A stretch of 64,000 bases of DNA from Strongyloides papillosus (GCA_005656395.1 SRSI01000004.1:1116001-1180000), one strand, 5' to 3'; shown: positions 26,792-39,967, counted from the first letter of the stretch. Numbers and translations are program-made. Notes: generated by a model from the letters alone, not told the origin.

Positions 26792-27780
26792 GGGTAAACA
26801 CAAAGTAAGAATTACAACAGATTACTCAACAGATGTGAATGATTCAATTGAAGATTATAGTAAAATTATTCCATCAACTGAAGACTTCTTAAGTAGAATA
26901 ATAGCCAATTATTTCTGTTTGCTTGATCTATCAGATGCTTTTAACAATGTGCCGATAAAGGAAGAATGTAGAGAATTAAGAACTATTGTCACGAAATGGA
27001 AATGCTTCAAATACAAACGTCTGCCTCAGGGACTTAAGATATCTCCACTATTTTTTCAAGAGTATATTTCTAAGAATATAAATGAAGATCAAAAAGAATC
27101 GATAATAACATGACAAGACGATATATTGCTGATGGGAAGGAATTAAAAAGAGATGTTTGATTTAGTCAATGAAGTTATGTATAAACTAGATAGAATGAAC
27201 TTGAGAATTAAGAAAGAGAAAATGAAATTGTTTAAAAGAAGTTTGATATTTCTTGGTTATCAAATAAATTCTACAGAGAGAAGGATATGTGAAGAAAGAC
27301 TGACTATTTTTAAGAATTTGAGGGAACCGAGAACGAAGAAAGAACTTGAAAGCATACGGAGACTTTTATCATATTATGGATCCTTTATGTCAACGTTATA
27401 CAAGTATAAAGATTCGTTTGATCAATGCAAAAAATTTGACAAGTTAAAATTATCAGAAAAAGAAAATTTTTAGAACATTAAGAATTTATAAACCACAGAA
27501 AATTCGGTATGTCATTATAGATTGGATCTTCCACTTATACTAGCAACAGATGCAAGTGAGCACTCAATGAGAGAGACACTATTTCATAAGTTCGAAGATG
27601 GCACAACTAAACCAATTTTATCAGCGGCAAAAGAATTCAATGAACATGAACTTAAATATGATATAGCAAATAAAGAGACATTAAGTGTGGTATATTTTGT
27701 GAAACGTTTTGAAAAATTTTTGAAAGCAAGAAAATTTGAACTTCATGTGGGCTCGAGAGCATTATATTGTATATATACTA
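26792..27780 (+). pseudogene. Decayed Ty3/gypsy-type retrotransposon, RT and RNase H (right half)
   Basis: Continuation of the element at 19801-21356. Frames show the RT palm (ITTDYSTDVND, CLLDLSDAFNNV, YKRLPQGLKISP), the catalytic box as an in-frame stop then QDDILL near 27112-27128, the thumb (SLIFLGYQINS, REPRTKKELESI) and the RNase H start (LILATDASEHSM, FELHVGSRALY). Stops at 27111, 27471 and around 27500 break it. It ends at 27781 where a CACAG-ended inverted-repeat element begins; no integrase follows. Confidence 0.8.
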
Positions 27781-28205
27781 CACAGCGATTCGATTGTGTG
27801 TTATATGTGATTATTTGCACTTTTACTCTAAAGCAAATTTTTTTTTAAATAAAAAGCTTTAATTTTCATATTTTTGCTTGAAAATTTGAGAGACACATAA
27901 AAATAATGCGTAGACTTTTATAATATTTTTATTTTTGAGAAAAAACTATATATAAAAAAAGTTTTTTTTTGTGAAATTCGCAAAACAATTGTTGCGAATT
28001 AGGTTGTAAGACCTATACCATTTAAAAGCTTGTCTTTTCTACTATCTATTTGTAAGTTTTAGGAAAAATCGGTGACAGCATCTTTGAGTTATTCCATTTT
28101 ATTATCATTTGATTATTTTCAAATATTAAACCTTATAACTTGCCAAATATGGTTTTTTAAAACCTCTTATACACATAAAAATGTTGTCTAATCATTTATT
28201 AAGTA

Positions 28206-29089
28206 TTAGGTTGTCGCAAAAGTTCTGTCGTATTTTTATGGTCATTTTTACTCATCAAAAAAATATAATTACAATTGATATAAAATTAAGCTATTATAAT
28301 AATTAGATAGTACTACTTCTTAACTTTATAACTCGCATAATTAGAATTTTCCACATTATCTATGCTAAATTTTCTTTTGCTAAACATGGATGTGGTCAGA
28401 AGTCATTTTTTAAACTGCATTTTCTAAGAGCTTCAACTAAGACGTATGACAACAGATGATTCTAAAAATTTATGTGGAGCATTAAAAGAAGATGTAGTAG
28501 ATGCGGTAACTATGGTAGGATCGTTTTCAAAGTTCCAAGACAAAGAAATGAATCTTGAAAATGAAGTATGCATTTGTATGGCTTCAGCTTCGAATGAAGA
28601 TTTTTTGAGATTCTATCATTTCTAAACTACTTATAATTACTTCTATTGTAAAATTCTATTAAAATTAAAAAAAAATTCTAAAAAAATTATGAAATTCGAA
28701 AAATGACAAAAATGTTGTTCTTCAAGATAACGACATGTGACATTGAAGACTCGAAAAATTCTGGATAAGAGAAGTTATGAATTACTCTCGCACACAACAT
28801 ATTCTTCAGATGTTTCTCTATCTAATCACTACCTGCTCTTATCTCTACATAACTTCTAGGACGGTAGATACTTCACTAAAGTTGATGAAACAAATGTTGG
28901 TTTTTTTAAAACTTTCTTCAAAAAGGATGGAAAATTCTTCACATTTGGAATCGATAAGGTGGCTAATAAATGGAGACTAGTTGTAGATTATATTCGATAA
29001 TATATTGTAAATTAAACATACTTCTTATTAAAATTACAATCATTTGAAAATTTCGTAAAAAATACGACAAAACTTTTGCGACAACTTAA
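28206..29089 (+). mobile_element. Internally deleted, decayed mariner element
   Basis: Terminal inverted repeats TTAGGTTGTCGCAAAAG at 28206 and CTTTTGCGACAACTTAA at 29089, flanked by TA on both sides, are typical of mariner. At 884 bp it is shorter than the usual 1.3 kb. The right part still shows the C-terminal region of a mariner transposase in mixed frames (DGRYFTKVDE, FFKKDGKFFTFGIDK, WRLVVDY at about 28860-28990). Multiple frameshifts; inactive. Confidence 0.85.
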
Positions 29090-29461
29090 TATTTTCAATT
29101 ATGCCAGATGCGTTTTTAAGACATAAAATTGTAAAATATTAACTAAATTGTAAAATTTATATTATTTTAAAGGTTTGCTTATTTTATAAAAATCGAAACA
29201 ATAAATTGTTAAGCTCAGATAAAATTTGCTCAGATTAACAATTTTGTTAATTATTTAATATAGATACCTTAACAATCGTATAAAACCAGTATTTTAAACT
29301 ATTGCTATAAGGAACAAACGAATAAAATGTGGTTTCGTAGTTAAGTAGGTTACAATACAAAAATAATTATTTTGTTTTTATCATATTTTAAACAATTAAT
29401 AAATTATTAACAAATAAAAAACACTTTTAATACTTATCTACTTTTTGAAAACTTACTTTAC

Positions 29462-29821
29462 AGCGTTAAGATGTCCTGAATAGAAAATAGAGTATAATAA
29501 AAATTCATCATAAATTTCGTTCATTTATTGTAATCAACTCAAAATAGTGTAATCAAATTTTATAACTGAGATATATAGTAATAATGATTTTGTAAAATTT
29601 TAGGAGAAATTTTAATTAATATATATTAATTGTAAAAGCCAACACTATAATTACCGGAAGAATTATTTAAAGAGTAAAAAGTAAGTAGAAAGTTTTGTTA
29701 TTAAAGGTAATTATATTCTAGTTAGCCAATTTTACTATTTTATATTGTAATTGGTGTTAGGTAAAAATAAAGGGGTTGATCGAAGTTCCTTGTATACAAT
29801 ATTTTTTATAAAAATTAATAC
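29462..29821 (+). repeat. 5' LTR of the 29.5 kb retrotransposon
   Basis: 360 bp beginning AGCGTTAAGATGTCC and ending AATAC; same length as the 3' copy. Starts with AG rather than TG. Preceded by TTTAC. Confidence 0.88.
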
Positions 29822-31443
29822 TGGTAACGTAAATTGTGTATATGAAGAACACCAGATCAAACACCCATCTAAAATCAGAAGAAACAGAGTCAGAGACCTT
29901 TCAGAGAATCATATTCAAAAGTTCCACTACTGTAAATCTTATAAATATGATGAACCAGGACGATCCTGAGGATGACTTAGACAATCGAAGTCAGAACAGT
30001 GAAGAAGGATTTGACAATGATCCCCCAATTGATGAAGGAAGAGAAACTCCAAAACTACAGGAGGCTCAAACTAATGTACAGGATCAGACTATTGCCAAAT
30101 TACTGTATCAGATGGAGATGGTGATGAAAGTCTAAATTGAGACGATAACATCAGTACAAAAAGTAGTGAAAACTCAGGCTGACAACATCCAGTTTCTCTG
30201 TGAAAAACTAGATAGAAAAGAAAGCCTAGAGAAGGAAAATGAGAATAGTCCTACCATTTCTCAATTACCTGCTAAGAAGAATTTAGAAAAAAATGCGCTA
30301 CAGGACAAATCAAAAACCATTATACACTATGTAAATCCAAATTTTTCAAACTTAAAGAAATTTGATGGGAAAATATCTTTTTCTAAACAGCGTAAGACAT
30401 TCTAAAGTTATTGCAGAATAAACAGAGTAGATGAAAATTTAATAAAGGACATCTTACTTATAAATGTAAACCAAAGGGTAGCACAACATATTCTGGAGCA
30501 AAACGAGAATATAGACTACCATCAACTGACCTCACTCTTATCGGAAAAATATGATGGTAAATGTGCTACCTTAGAAGCTGAAACTGAAATTGAGAAAATA
30601 AAAAGAATAAATCTAACTTTGGAGAACATTGACCAAGTTAGTAACAATATTGAAAACAATATACGAATCATCTATCATGATCAGAATGAAGATAGAATTA
30701 TGAAGGAGTGTAAAAATGTTATCAAGAACATTTCACCTAATAATATTAAACTTCTATTACGAAATGAAACCACGGATAATTGGAATTACTATGTAGCGAG
30801 TATTAAAGAGTGCATAGAACTCTCCAAAGAAAGTCAACGAGAGAGGAAAAGTATCCCCGGAAATGAAGGAAAAGAAAAGCAAATAATTTGCACTAAATGT
30901 AATTACAGAGGTCATACAGAAAAGGAATGTAGAAGTCGTACTAGATGGGATTCAACTACTAAGACTAGAGTCAACCTTCACATTGCTTCAAAGAGAAAAG
31001 AGGAGAAAAATCAAGTTACATCTCCTACAATATTACATAAAGAAATTTTAATAAATGACTCTATAGTAGTAAATGCTGCTCTAGATACAGGATCTGAAAT
31101 CTCAATTTTAGATGAAGAACTGGTGAAGACTTTAAAACTACAACTTTCTGATGACACGATAGCTTTAAAAACAATTGGTGATGGAGGAGTTGGAATATAT
31201 GTAAAAGATCCAATTACCATCAGAATGCATGATGAAGAATTCAAAATTAAAGATTTTGTCGTTTTGAAACTACCTGAAGAAATGAAGTGTAAGGCCCTCA
31301 TTGGACTCAACATTTTATCTCATAGCAATAATTTTATCAACTTAAAAGAGAAGAAGATAGTGACGATTGAGGAATTGATGAAACAGGATGAGGACAAATT
31401 AAAAGTACCAGTATATCAGAATTTTTACATTGAATTTAAGTAA
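29822..31443 (+). pseudogene. gag and protease region of the 29.5 kb retrotransposon
   Basis: Frame fragments 29836-30135, 30166-30405 and 30619-31443, separated by single stops (one at about 30133). The first part is acidic and coiled-coil-like; the last has one CCHC knuckle (CTKCNYRGHTEKEC) and a retropepsin start with ALDTGSEISILDEE near 31080 and the later CKALIGLNIL. The protease catalytic Asp-Thr-Gly is intact. A stop at 31441 separates this from the pol frame. Confidence 0.82.
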
Positions 31444-31545
31444 CAATTTAAAGCTAACCAGATAAGCAATTTATCTAGTAATGAAGAAACCGAAAAATAC
31501 TTTCAAGAAAAATATGACTTTTCAGAACAAACTTAAAATCCTTCA

Positions 31546-33600
31546 TTGATGTCTGGAGAACAAGATTATATACAAGAGAATTTACAGAAGAAATTTAGGT
31601 ACTATAAAGTACCAATCAATCTACTACCAATTGCTAATAAGATAATTCAAAAGTACCTTGATAACAAGATGATCCAAGTAGAGAAAAACCCTAAATTTGT
31701 TCACCCGATAATTTTAATAAGAAAACAAACTGTTCAAGATCCAAAGAAAGAATTGAAACCTGAAGAGATATACAGGCTTGTGTCAGATTTAAGACTCATA
31801 AATTCTCTTACTATAAAGCAATATGGACCAAGTATAAATACTGTCAACGAGTTTAAACGGATTCCTGGAGGAGGAAAAATTTTGTACAGTCTTATTGATC
31901 TTTCTAATGCGTACCAGCAAGTGTTGATACCAGAAAACATGAGATCCAAATATTCCTTCAGTGCGGATGGTATAAATATATACTCTTACAGAACATTACC
32001 TCAAGGAGCAACTAATTCAGCTCTACAATTTTCGTTAGTGATAGGAAATCTATTAATTCCATTTAAAGAGAAAGGATTGATCATTCAACACATTGACGGC
32101 TTTCTAGTCATAACGTCAGAAACTAAAGATACATCTGATAGTGAATTGATTCAAAAACATACCGAATTATTAGACCAAATATTCAAGATATTTACTTCCA
32201 ACAATTTATTATTTAATATACATAAATCCAAACTTTTCCGTACAGAACTGAGATATCTGGCATATACTTTAAATCAAAGTGGTTATACTCCATCATTACA
32301 AAGTGTAGCTAATTTGATAAGAAGAATCCCCATAACAAAAACTGAATTACAACGATTCCTGTTTGGAACGCAATATTTCAGACAAACCTTACCTTTTTTT
32401 GCACTATACACAGAAAGATTATTCAGTAAATTAAGTAAAAAGAAAAACAATTTCTTCATGGACAACACTGATGTTATACATTATAATAAGATAGTTGATG
32501 AATTATTATCTTCTCCAACAATAGGCTTCCCAAGACAAAATTGGAAGACCATATTGAAAACTAATGCTTCTGAGCAAGCTTTAGGAGCAACATTGATTCA
32601 ACAAAATTCCGACAACCAAGAGGAGAAAATAATAATAGGTATAATGAATGAGAGAATAAAGAAGGCCCTAAGAAAAAGACATAGCAGTTTTCTAGAAATG
32701 AAATGTATATGTGTTGCTCTAGACACATTTTCATACTTATTAAAAGGATCCACAGTTTACATACAAACGGATCATAAACCGATAAAGCAAATACAAGAAA
32801 ATAGCAAGAATGATAGATATGCCGAGATGATAAACTACTTAGCGGTATATCCAGCAACATTGATAATCGAGTACATTAAAGGATCGGAAAATCACTTTCT
32901 AGATTATTTATCAAGGCTTATCGACCACTCTCTAGAAACAGAAGATAAGAAGATATACAGTGGTGAAAATTCTCTCATATTTGCACCAGTTTATGAACAA
33001 AGACAAGAAAAAGAAATTTCGTTATACAATAAAAATCTTATATGCAACTATATACAAAATACAGATGATAATGGAGTTGACGATAAGGAAAATAAGAATG
33101 ATACTGAAAGTGATGAGATTGAAATTTCATCAACAAGAAACCGTGGGAAATCTAAAAGAACTACAAAGAGAAAACCTGGGAGACCCAAAGACTCTAAAAA
33201 GGAGCAAAAGTTAATTAAAGAAACTGAAGAAAAGTTAGAAGACATTGTCAATACACTTCATGAGTATTCGATAGAGGAGATAATCGAACACCAAAGAAAT
33301 TCAGAAGAAATTACTTCAAAATATATTGAAGAGAATAAGTTAACCTATTTAAACAATTGTTTGGGAAAAGTTGAGGAAGATAGATTTAAACCTCAAATAC
33401 CAGAATCTCTAGCACCAAAGATAGTAGAGATAGTACATCAACAAGGACATTATGGAATAACCAAAATGTTAAGACATTTACGTAGAAAATACTTCTCCAA
33501 ACATTTCAACAAATACGTAAAATTATATGCTGAAAAGTGTGAGGAATGTATTTTAAGAAATAGTTTTAAAAGAGATAAATATGAAAGAACATTAAATGTA
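31546..33600 (+). pseudogene. pol (RT, RNase H, start of integrase) of the 29.5 kb retrotransposon
   Basis: A long open frame to the foldback insertion at 33601. RT motifs: RLVSDLRLINSL, YSLIDLSNAYQQV, YRTLPQGATNSA, but the active-site box reads HIDG (near 32087-32101) instead of the usual YxDD, so the second catalytic Asp is missing. RNase H follows (LKTNASEQALGATLI has Asn where the first catalytic Asp is expected; TDHKPIKQI is intact). A basic linker with KRKPGRPKDSKK, an AT-hook-like motif, lies at about 33165-33200. The integrase zinc finger HHCC (HQQGHYGITKML, CEECIL) ends the frame. Very probably catalytically dead. Confidence 0.85.
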
Positions 33601-35247
33601 CACGCGATTTACTATCCCTGATTCAATAAACTTAAAGTAACAAATATGCTAAAGTTTTAATTTATTTAGTAAATCAGGCACCAAAAAGTAAAAAATAGTT
33701 TACCTTTAAAAAAATTAATATATTAATATTTTTAATAACTTTAAACAGTTAATTGACTTTAATTTCTGAATGAGTTAATAGTTTTAAATAATCGAAAAAT
33801 AAGGAAACTCAATAATATTAATTATATTTATACTTATGACTTTTTTAAATACTATGTTGTTTATCTATTAATATAATTCGTTTTTTGCAATTCTATACTA
33901 CCACTTTTTTATATTGTTATTATTACAATAGTTTTAATAGTTTTAGTAGTTCAATTTGATTAATTTGACTAAAATTTCATACAACGAATATTTGTAATAT
34001 TGTCATCTGTTTAGAAAATTTAATATATGTAAAATCTATAGAGTATGTATAGTAACAACATAAATGATTGAAGACTTTCCAAAATTAAAATATAAATATA
34101 TTGAAGCGTTAATTTATTAATTGATATGGAACGTAAGAATTTTAAATACAAATATATGAAGTCTTAAATTTCTAATGAATAAATATTTTTTAGTAAAAAT
34201 AAGTATTATTTTATAAGTTTAAATGGTATATCCATAACAAAAAATAAGAAAATTAAATTTTTCTATATCATAACTCTTTTTAAACTTAACTCATTTTCTT
34301 GTTAAAGAGTCAATAGATCTATTTTTTGACTTAGTGCTGAAAACGGATACCAAAACATTTTAGTTTCAATAGATCAAGTCATTTTCAAATAACACCTCTT
34401 TTTGAAATAATTTTTTTAGGTTTGTTTTCAAATAATATTTTGGAAGTTAACAAAATAAAGTAAATAATGGCTCATTTGAAAATCTTAACGCCAGAATAAG
34501 AAAGTAAATTAATATCACTAAGGTTAATTAATAATTACCCTAATTAAGAATCAAAGAGTGATGAATATTTTTATTAAAAAAAATCAAAGTAGAATATGTT
34601 AAAATGTTAAACAAAAGCATGAAGACGCAAAGCCTTCACTGGTTTAATAAAAATTATAAATAATCAAAATTTTTAAGATATTGTTGCTTTTAGCACTTTA
34701 TATATAAATTTTTACGTTCCATATTAATTAAATAAATTAACATTTCAACATATTCATATTTTTATTTTGCAGAATTTCAGTCATTTATGTTGTTAATATA
34801 CATACTCTATAGCATTTTACATATATTAAATTTTGTAAGCAGTTGACACTATTACAAACATTCGTTGTATGAAATTTTAGTCAAATTAATCAAATTAAAC
34901 AAAATGAGCGACTGAACTATTAATATAATGACAATATAAAAAAGTGGTAGTATATAATTACAAAAATAAAATTATATTAATAGATAAACAACATAGTATT
35001 TAAAAAAGTCATAAGTATAAATATAATTGATATTATTGAGTTTCTTTGTTTTTCGGTTATTTTAAAAATGTTAATTTTTTAGAAGTTAAAGTCAATTAAC
35101 TGTTTAAAGTAATTAAAAATATTAATCTATTAATTTTTTTAAAGATAAACTATTTTTTATTTTTTGATGCCTGATTTACTAAATAAATTAAAACTTTAGC
35201 ATATTTGTTACTTTAAGTTTATTGAATCAGGGATAGTAAATCGCGTG
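33601..35247. mobile_element. 1647-bp foldback element inside the integrase gene
   Basis: Inverted arms of about 535 bp (33601-34136 and about 34710-35247) begin CACGCGATTTACTATCCC and end GGGATAGTAAATCGCGTG. TA lies directly on both sides, and the reading frames left and right of it are in register once the insert and one TA are discounted. This fits a non-autonomous Tc1/mariner-type insertion. No coding capacity. Confidence 0.85.
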
Positions 35248-35249
35248 TA

Positions 35250-36041
35250 ATGTATCCAAATCAAATTTGGAGCTGTGACTTGACAGGAAAAATTAAATTT
35301 AAAGGAAAAGAGAGAACGGTATTAATTTGTGTAGATTCGTTCTCGAAATTTGTAATGTCAAAAGAAATAAATGAAGATCCAAGAGATGAGGATATCATTA
35401 AAGCAATAAGTGGATTTATTTACCTATATTCAAAGCCACTAATAATCATAATGGACAATGCAAAATACTTAAATAGTGCAGAAGCAGTTAAATTCTTCAA
35501 ATAATCACAAATTAAGATAGTAAATGTAGCTCCATACACGCATGGAAATCGTCTGGCAGAATTATATATCAAGTTAATAGAACAGACATTTAGCAAATTA
35601 AACCAAAAGACTTTCGCCAACTTAAAATTTGAGGAGTTATTGAGCATCTCAACTTATTATGTAAATAAAGCAATATAGTCCAATAACTTCAGTGCATTCG
35701 AAATTTTTATGTTTAAGGAGAGGGATATCAAGAACATAGAACAACTTAATCTCAACAACTACGACTATGATATCTCAAAATGCGTTACAGAAATCTTCAA
35801 TGACCAAGAGGAAGTTTACAATGCAGTATATACAAGTGATCTATACAGAAAATTATCTAGAAAAGATCAAGCATACAAAACAAATCGATTCAAGGTCGGA
35901 GACTACTTCATAATGAAAAAGCAAAATGCTGATAAATGGGACAAAACTAATGAAAAGTATAAAGTATTGGCAGTCGATATTCTTCATTGCTACTTTAAGA
36001 AAAATGACGTCAGCTCACGGAAACTATTTAAAGTTGACTAG
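35250..36041 (+). pseudogene. Integrase core and C-terminal part of the 29.5 kb retrotransposon
   Basis: Continues the integrase after the foldback insert: WSCDLTGKI holds the first catalytic Asp, IIMDNAKYL the second, RLAELYIK the Glu. Stops at 35502-35504 and about 35677 interrupt it; the C-terminal part (35709-36041) is open and ends 41 bp before the 3' LTR. Contains an NRFKVGDYFIMKK segment typical of integrase C termini. Confidence 0.8.
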
Positions 36042-36082
36042 ACTGATATCAGGAAAGTTCCTGAATCACAAAACACAGGTGG

Positions 36083-36442
36083 AGCATTAAGATGTCCTGA
36101 ATGGAAAATAGAGTATAATAAAAATTCATCATAAATTTCGTTCATTTATTGTAATAAACTCAAAATAGTGTAATCAAATTTTATAACTGAAATATATAGT
36201 AATAATAATTTTGTAAAATTTTAGGAGAAATTTTAATTAATATATATTAATTGTAAAAGCCAACACTATAATTACTGGAAGAATTATTTAAAGAGTAAAA
36301 AGTAAGTAGAAAGTTTTGTTATTAAAGGTAATTATATTCTAGTTGGCCAATTTTACTATTTTATATTGTAATTGGTGTTAGGTAAAAATAAAGAAGTTGA
36401 TCGAAGTTCCTTGTATCCAATATTTTTTATAAAAATTAATAC
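36083..36442 (+). repeat. 3' LTR of the 29.5 kb retrotransposon
   Basis: 360 bp from AGCATTAAGATGTCC to AATAC, followed by the TTTAC duplication. About ten differences from the 5' LTR. Confidence 0.88.
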
Positions 36443-37269
36443 TTTACCTTATTTAGTAAAAAATTAATATTTAGTAATTTTATGTTTAACAACCTGTTTA
36501 ATACAATCTTAATTACTTTAAAAATTATCGGGTCAAAGTTGTCTATAGAAAAAAATTCTAAAAATTAACATTTATTATAATAATATTGGAAAAATATGTT
36601 AAAAATAGAGGTAAATGATAATAAAAATTGAATAACTCAAAAACATTGTCACCGATTTTTCTTAAAACTTACAAATAGATAGAAGAAAGGACGAGCTTTC
36701 AAATGGTATAGGTCTTACTACCTAAATCGTAACAATTTTTTTACAGATTTCATAAAAAAAACTTTTTTTTTCTATATATGGCATTTTCCAAACATAAAAA
36801 TATCACGATAATCAGCGTTATATTTAGGAACATTTGTCAAAAATTCAGCAAAGAATACTGAATTAAAAGAATAATTTAACGTTTTAAACATGAAAATTTA
36901 CACATATTAAAGTGCGAATAATCACTTCATATCGCTGTGAATAATATAAAAATTATGGACTTATCTACTGGATAACGATGACAGTCTTAAAAAGTGATTA
37001 GTTCTCAAATAAGAAAATTACAATTTTTCAGCTTATTTATAGCGAAATTTGTCATCACATAAACATAATTTCACTATAGCAAAAAAGTTTTATTGCTAAT
37101 TATGTAAAAATAATGAAAACAGTTTTTATTTCATGATTTATTTTTTATTATCGCTTTTATTTTGCTATTTTTTTACATACGATGGTTTATCTCTTTTTAT
37201 TTATTGAATGACCCTCGTATATAATTACTTTGTAAGAAAGTTTTTTGAGTGTAGGTTAAATTTGTTGAA

Positions 37270-38250
37270 CAGGCTGAATTAATGAATTTTAGCATAGTTT
37301 ATTTTTTCTTTCCCGAAAAAATCTGATTCGTAGTGTTCAAAAGCCTTAAAATAATAACATTTGGTAGTTTTTTTTGATCGGTGATTATTGAAAATAGAAG
37401 AATTTGGTAGATGTTTTACTCTCTGCCTTCTATTAGTAACATTTTGCGAGTGGAGATCAAAAACAACCTCCGAAAACATTTTGTAATTGCAATTGTTCAA
37501 AAGGCAATTAAAAAATGATCCTGTGAATTAAGCAAGCGAATTACGGCATTTATTTGAGTTGTCAACAGTTCCTCATGTGAAAACGATGGTCTTATGACTT
37601 TTATCAATTTCCCTCATTCGAACAGACTATTTATAAATGCCGTCTCTTTCCAGCTCAAGTTAAAACTCTGAGTCTGGAATGAGCTGTAGCCATGGTGACT
37701 GATTCTCTAAACTTATACAATAGAGCAGTATTAAAAGAGTTAAAACATTCATTTGGAAACTGTATCGTCTTATAATCTTGCAAGGCCGGGTTTAGCGTTA
37801 ACGATAACAGTGAGTTAGATTTCTTGCAATCCTTCCCTATCTCATCGATTATCAAAAGTTTTTCCAATCAAGTCACAAAAGATGTGAATCCTTGATTTCA
37901 TACGCCCTTAAAGTAATCTTTGAAAGTGCTATCGTGGTTCCCTTTATTTTTTTAATATATTGATACCAGTAAAATCGAGATTTAATGAGTCTAGTAGTTC
38001 AATGATCTTATTTCTAGGTAACTGCTTCTTCTATAATTTGGGAGACTTTTCACTTTTTCTTACATCTAGTAAAAACTTCACAGTTTTCTTTAATCTGTCT
38101 TGAACTGTGTTTATACTCTTCACCATTATCTAAAGAAAAATTCTTTGGGTCATGTAGGCTCTCCTTTGGTAAAATAGTTTGTCTTAATGTCTGAGGTAAA
38201 AGATTTTAAAACGAATGTCCGAAAATTTTAGCAGATTCAAAAAAGAAGAA
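37270..38250 (-). pseudogene. Degraded gag-like debris
   Basis: Minus-strand frames with many stops. One part contains KCYYFKAFEHYESDF (about 37320-37365), a near-CCHC knuckle with Cys-to-Phe and Gly-to-Glu changes, following a basic stretch; another, 37655-37867, is helical and gag-like in composition. Probably the remains of a further LTR element. No LTRs found. Confidence 0.35.
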
Positions 38251-39214
38251 TTAGTTGATAGAAAAATAAATTCGTAAGAATATGAAATATATTATTTAGA
38301 ATAATACGGTTATTTAGAGAATAAAGTAAAAATAAGAATGAAGTAAAGTTTAAATAGAGTATTAAGAATGTAATTAAGCTAGTTAGATAATAGTAAATTG
38401 TAGCACGTTTGGAAGAATAATAACTTGAACTTTAGAATTACAATACTTTCGTCTTAAGTAGCAGCCTTAAAAAGAAAACATGATCTTATATTGTCATAGC
38501 CTAATAAATTTTCCCTTAGAATGATTTAATTCATAAATAGTCTCAGTGGCGATAATTTGCTTTTATTCTACTGGAAAACTGTAGAATAAAAAAAGTAAAG
38601 TTCCGAAATTAACATTGGTTTTATTCTTCCTTGTAATGTAGAAAAATAAGTTATTTGAATATTAGTCTATATTAACTTGGTAAAGAGAGTTCAGATTTTC
38701 ATTATGAAGAAGATTATAGTCTAGTCTTTGAAAATTGCTGCCTAGAATTATAATATAAATATCTATATGTGTTGGGTACGGTTCGTAACACTTTATTATC
38801 TACAAGTACTGACTTTCAGAGGGTGAAATTTTTTTATAAACATAATAAATCTAGAAAAAAAAATAAAAATAATTTTATTTAAAAATCAATAAAAAATAAA
38901 ACAATAATTCTTTAAATAAGTTGCTTTTAATATTTAAAAAGTAAATTTTTACAATAATCACAAATTTTTTACAAGATTTAGTACACTACAAATACATAAA
39001 AAATAATTATTATGTGTTAAATAGTTGCTATAATAGTTTTATTCATTTATTAAGAATATGAGAAAATGGTACTTAGGTTATACCCATTTTGTAACTATTT
39101 TTAAATAATATGTTTATAAATTGTACTCTCATTTGTTAAGTACTATCTTACTTTAGACATGATTTAGTTTCTTCATAAAAAAAACGATAGTAGAAAAAAG
39201 TATTGTTTATTTTA
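38251..39214. other. Non-coding spacer
   Basis: AT-rich, no gene or repeat structure recognised. Confidence 0.45.
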
Positions 39215-39967
39215 TTTTAAAACACGTTTTGTGAGTCAATCAGACATTAGAGGTACAACTGGAAAATTTTACACCCCATTTTTATTTCATTAATAGAAAG
39301 AGCAACTAAAATAATGTATGTTGGCAAATTCATTCGGCCTGAAACTTTGAGATACAGAAGCTACAGTGACTCAAAGTCGGAAAAATTGATTTTTATAAGT
39401 TCCCAGTAAATAAGTTTTTTCAAAAATAATTATTGCTTCTAGGAGTAATTCTTTATAAGAAAACGAATGAGAATACTTTCGGATACGTAAATTTCCGTCT
39501 TTATTGTCTTTTGAAATTTTTTTATAGTTTTTTCATTTTTTGAGTACGAAAATCAAAGAAGCGCATGTTCTCACTATGCTTATTCGATTTTTCATGTAAT
39601 TTTACATCTAGATTCAACAAATAATAAAAAATAAAAAGTGTAACACAATATGTTTTTGAGTATGAGTACAAAAATAAAAAAACGCATGTTTTCACTTTGT
39701 TCATTCGTTTTTTCATGAAAAATTACCCCTAGAAACAATATTTATTTTAAAAAAAATCTATTTACCGGAAACTTGTAAAAATAAATTTTTCCGACCCTGT
39801 ATTACTGCAGCTCCTGTATCTCAAAGTTTCAGACTGAAGAAATCTGCCAACATACATTATTTTAGTTGCTCTTTTTATTAATAAAAAAAAAATGGGGGGT
39901 TACAAATTTGTGCTGTATCAAATTTTTAAAAAATGTTCGACTGACTCAAAAAACGTGATTTAAATTA
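39215..39967. mobile_element. Foldback element (~750 bp)
   Basis: Left arm with AAACACGTTTTGTGAGTCAAT pairs with right arm ending GACTCAAAAAACGTGATTT; inner landmarks are also inverted (AATAATGTATGTTGGCA against TGCCAACATACATTATT, and AACTTTGAGATACAG against CTGTATCTCAAAGTTT). Central loop about 39480-39700. No coding capacity; superfamily unknown. Confidence 0.75.

Larger units (their letters stand above)
29462..36442 (+). mobile_element. LTR retrotransposon (Ty3/gypsy-like), 6981 bp, defective
   Basis: Bounded by 360-bp LTRs at 29462-29821 and 36083-36442, with 5-bp direct repeats TTTAC at 29457-29461 and 36443-36447. A primer-binding-like TGGTAACG follows the 5' LTR at 29822 and a purine-rich CAGGTGG precedes the 3' LTR. 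Order inside: gag, CCHC knuckle, protease, RT, RNase H, integrase. The LTRs differ at about ten positions by eye (~97% identity), so insertion is old but not ancient. The integrase is split by a foldback element (33601-35247) and by point stops. Confidence 0.9.
27781..36939. mobile_element. Inverted-repeat DNA element (CACAGCGAT ends) hosting a mariner and an LTR retrotransposon
   Basis: Left arm 27781 to about 28130 and right arm about 36620-36939 are inverted, diverged copies: CACAGCGAT at the left, ATCGCTGTG at the right, with shared CACCGATTTTTC and TACAAATAGAT in the inner parts. The ends and the neighbouring TGCACTTTTACTCTA match the family of the element at 23815. The flanks ACTA and AATA could be a mutated 4-bp duplication. 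It has itself been hit by a mariner (28206-29089) and an LTR element (29462-36442). Confidence 0.6.

Noticed and set aside
37279..37500. Host gene on the minus strand
   Set aside because: Frame is short, broken upstream and shows only a degraded knuckle; recorded as gag debris instead.
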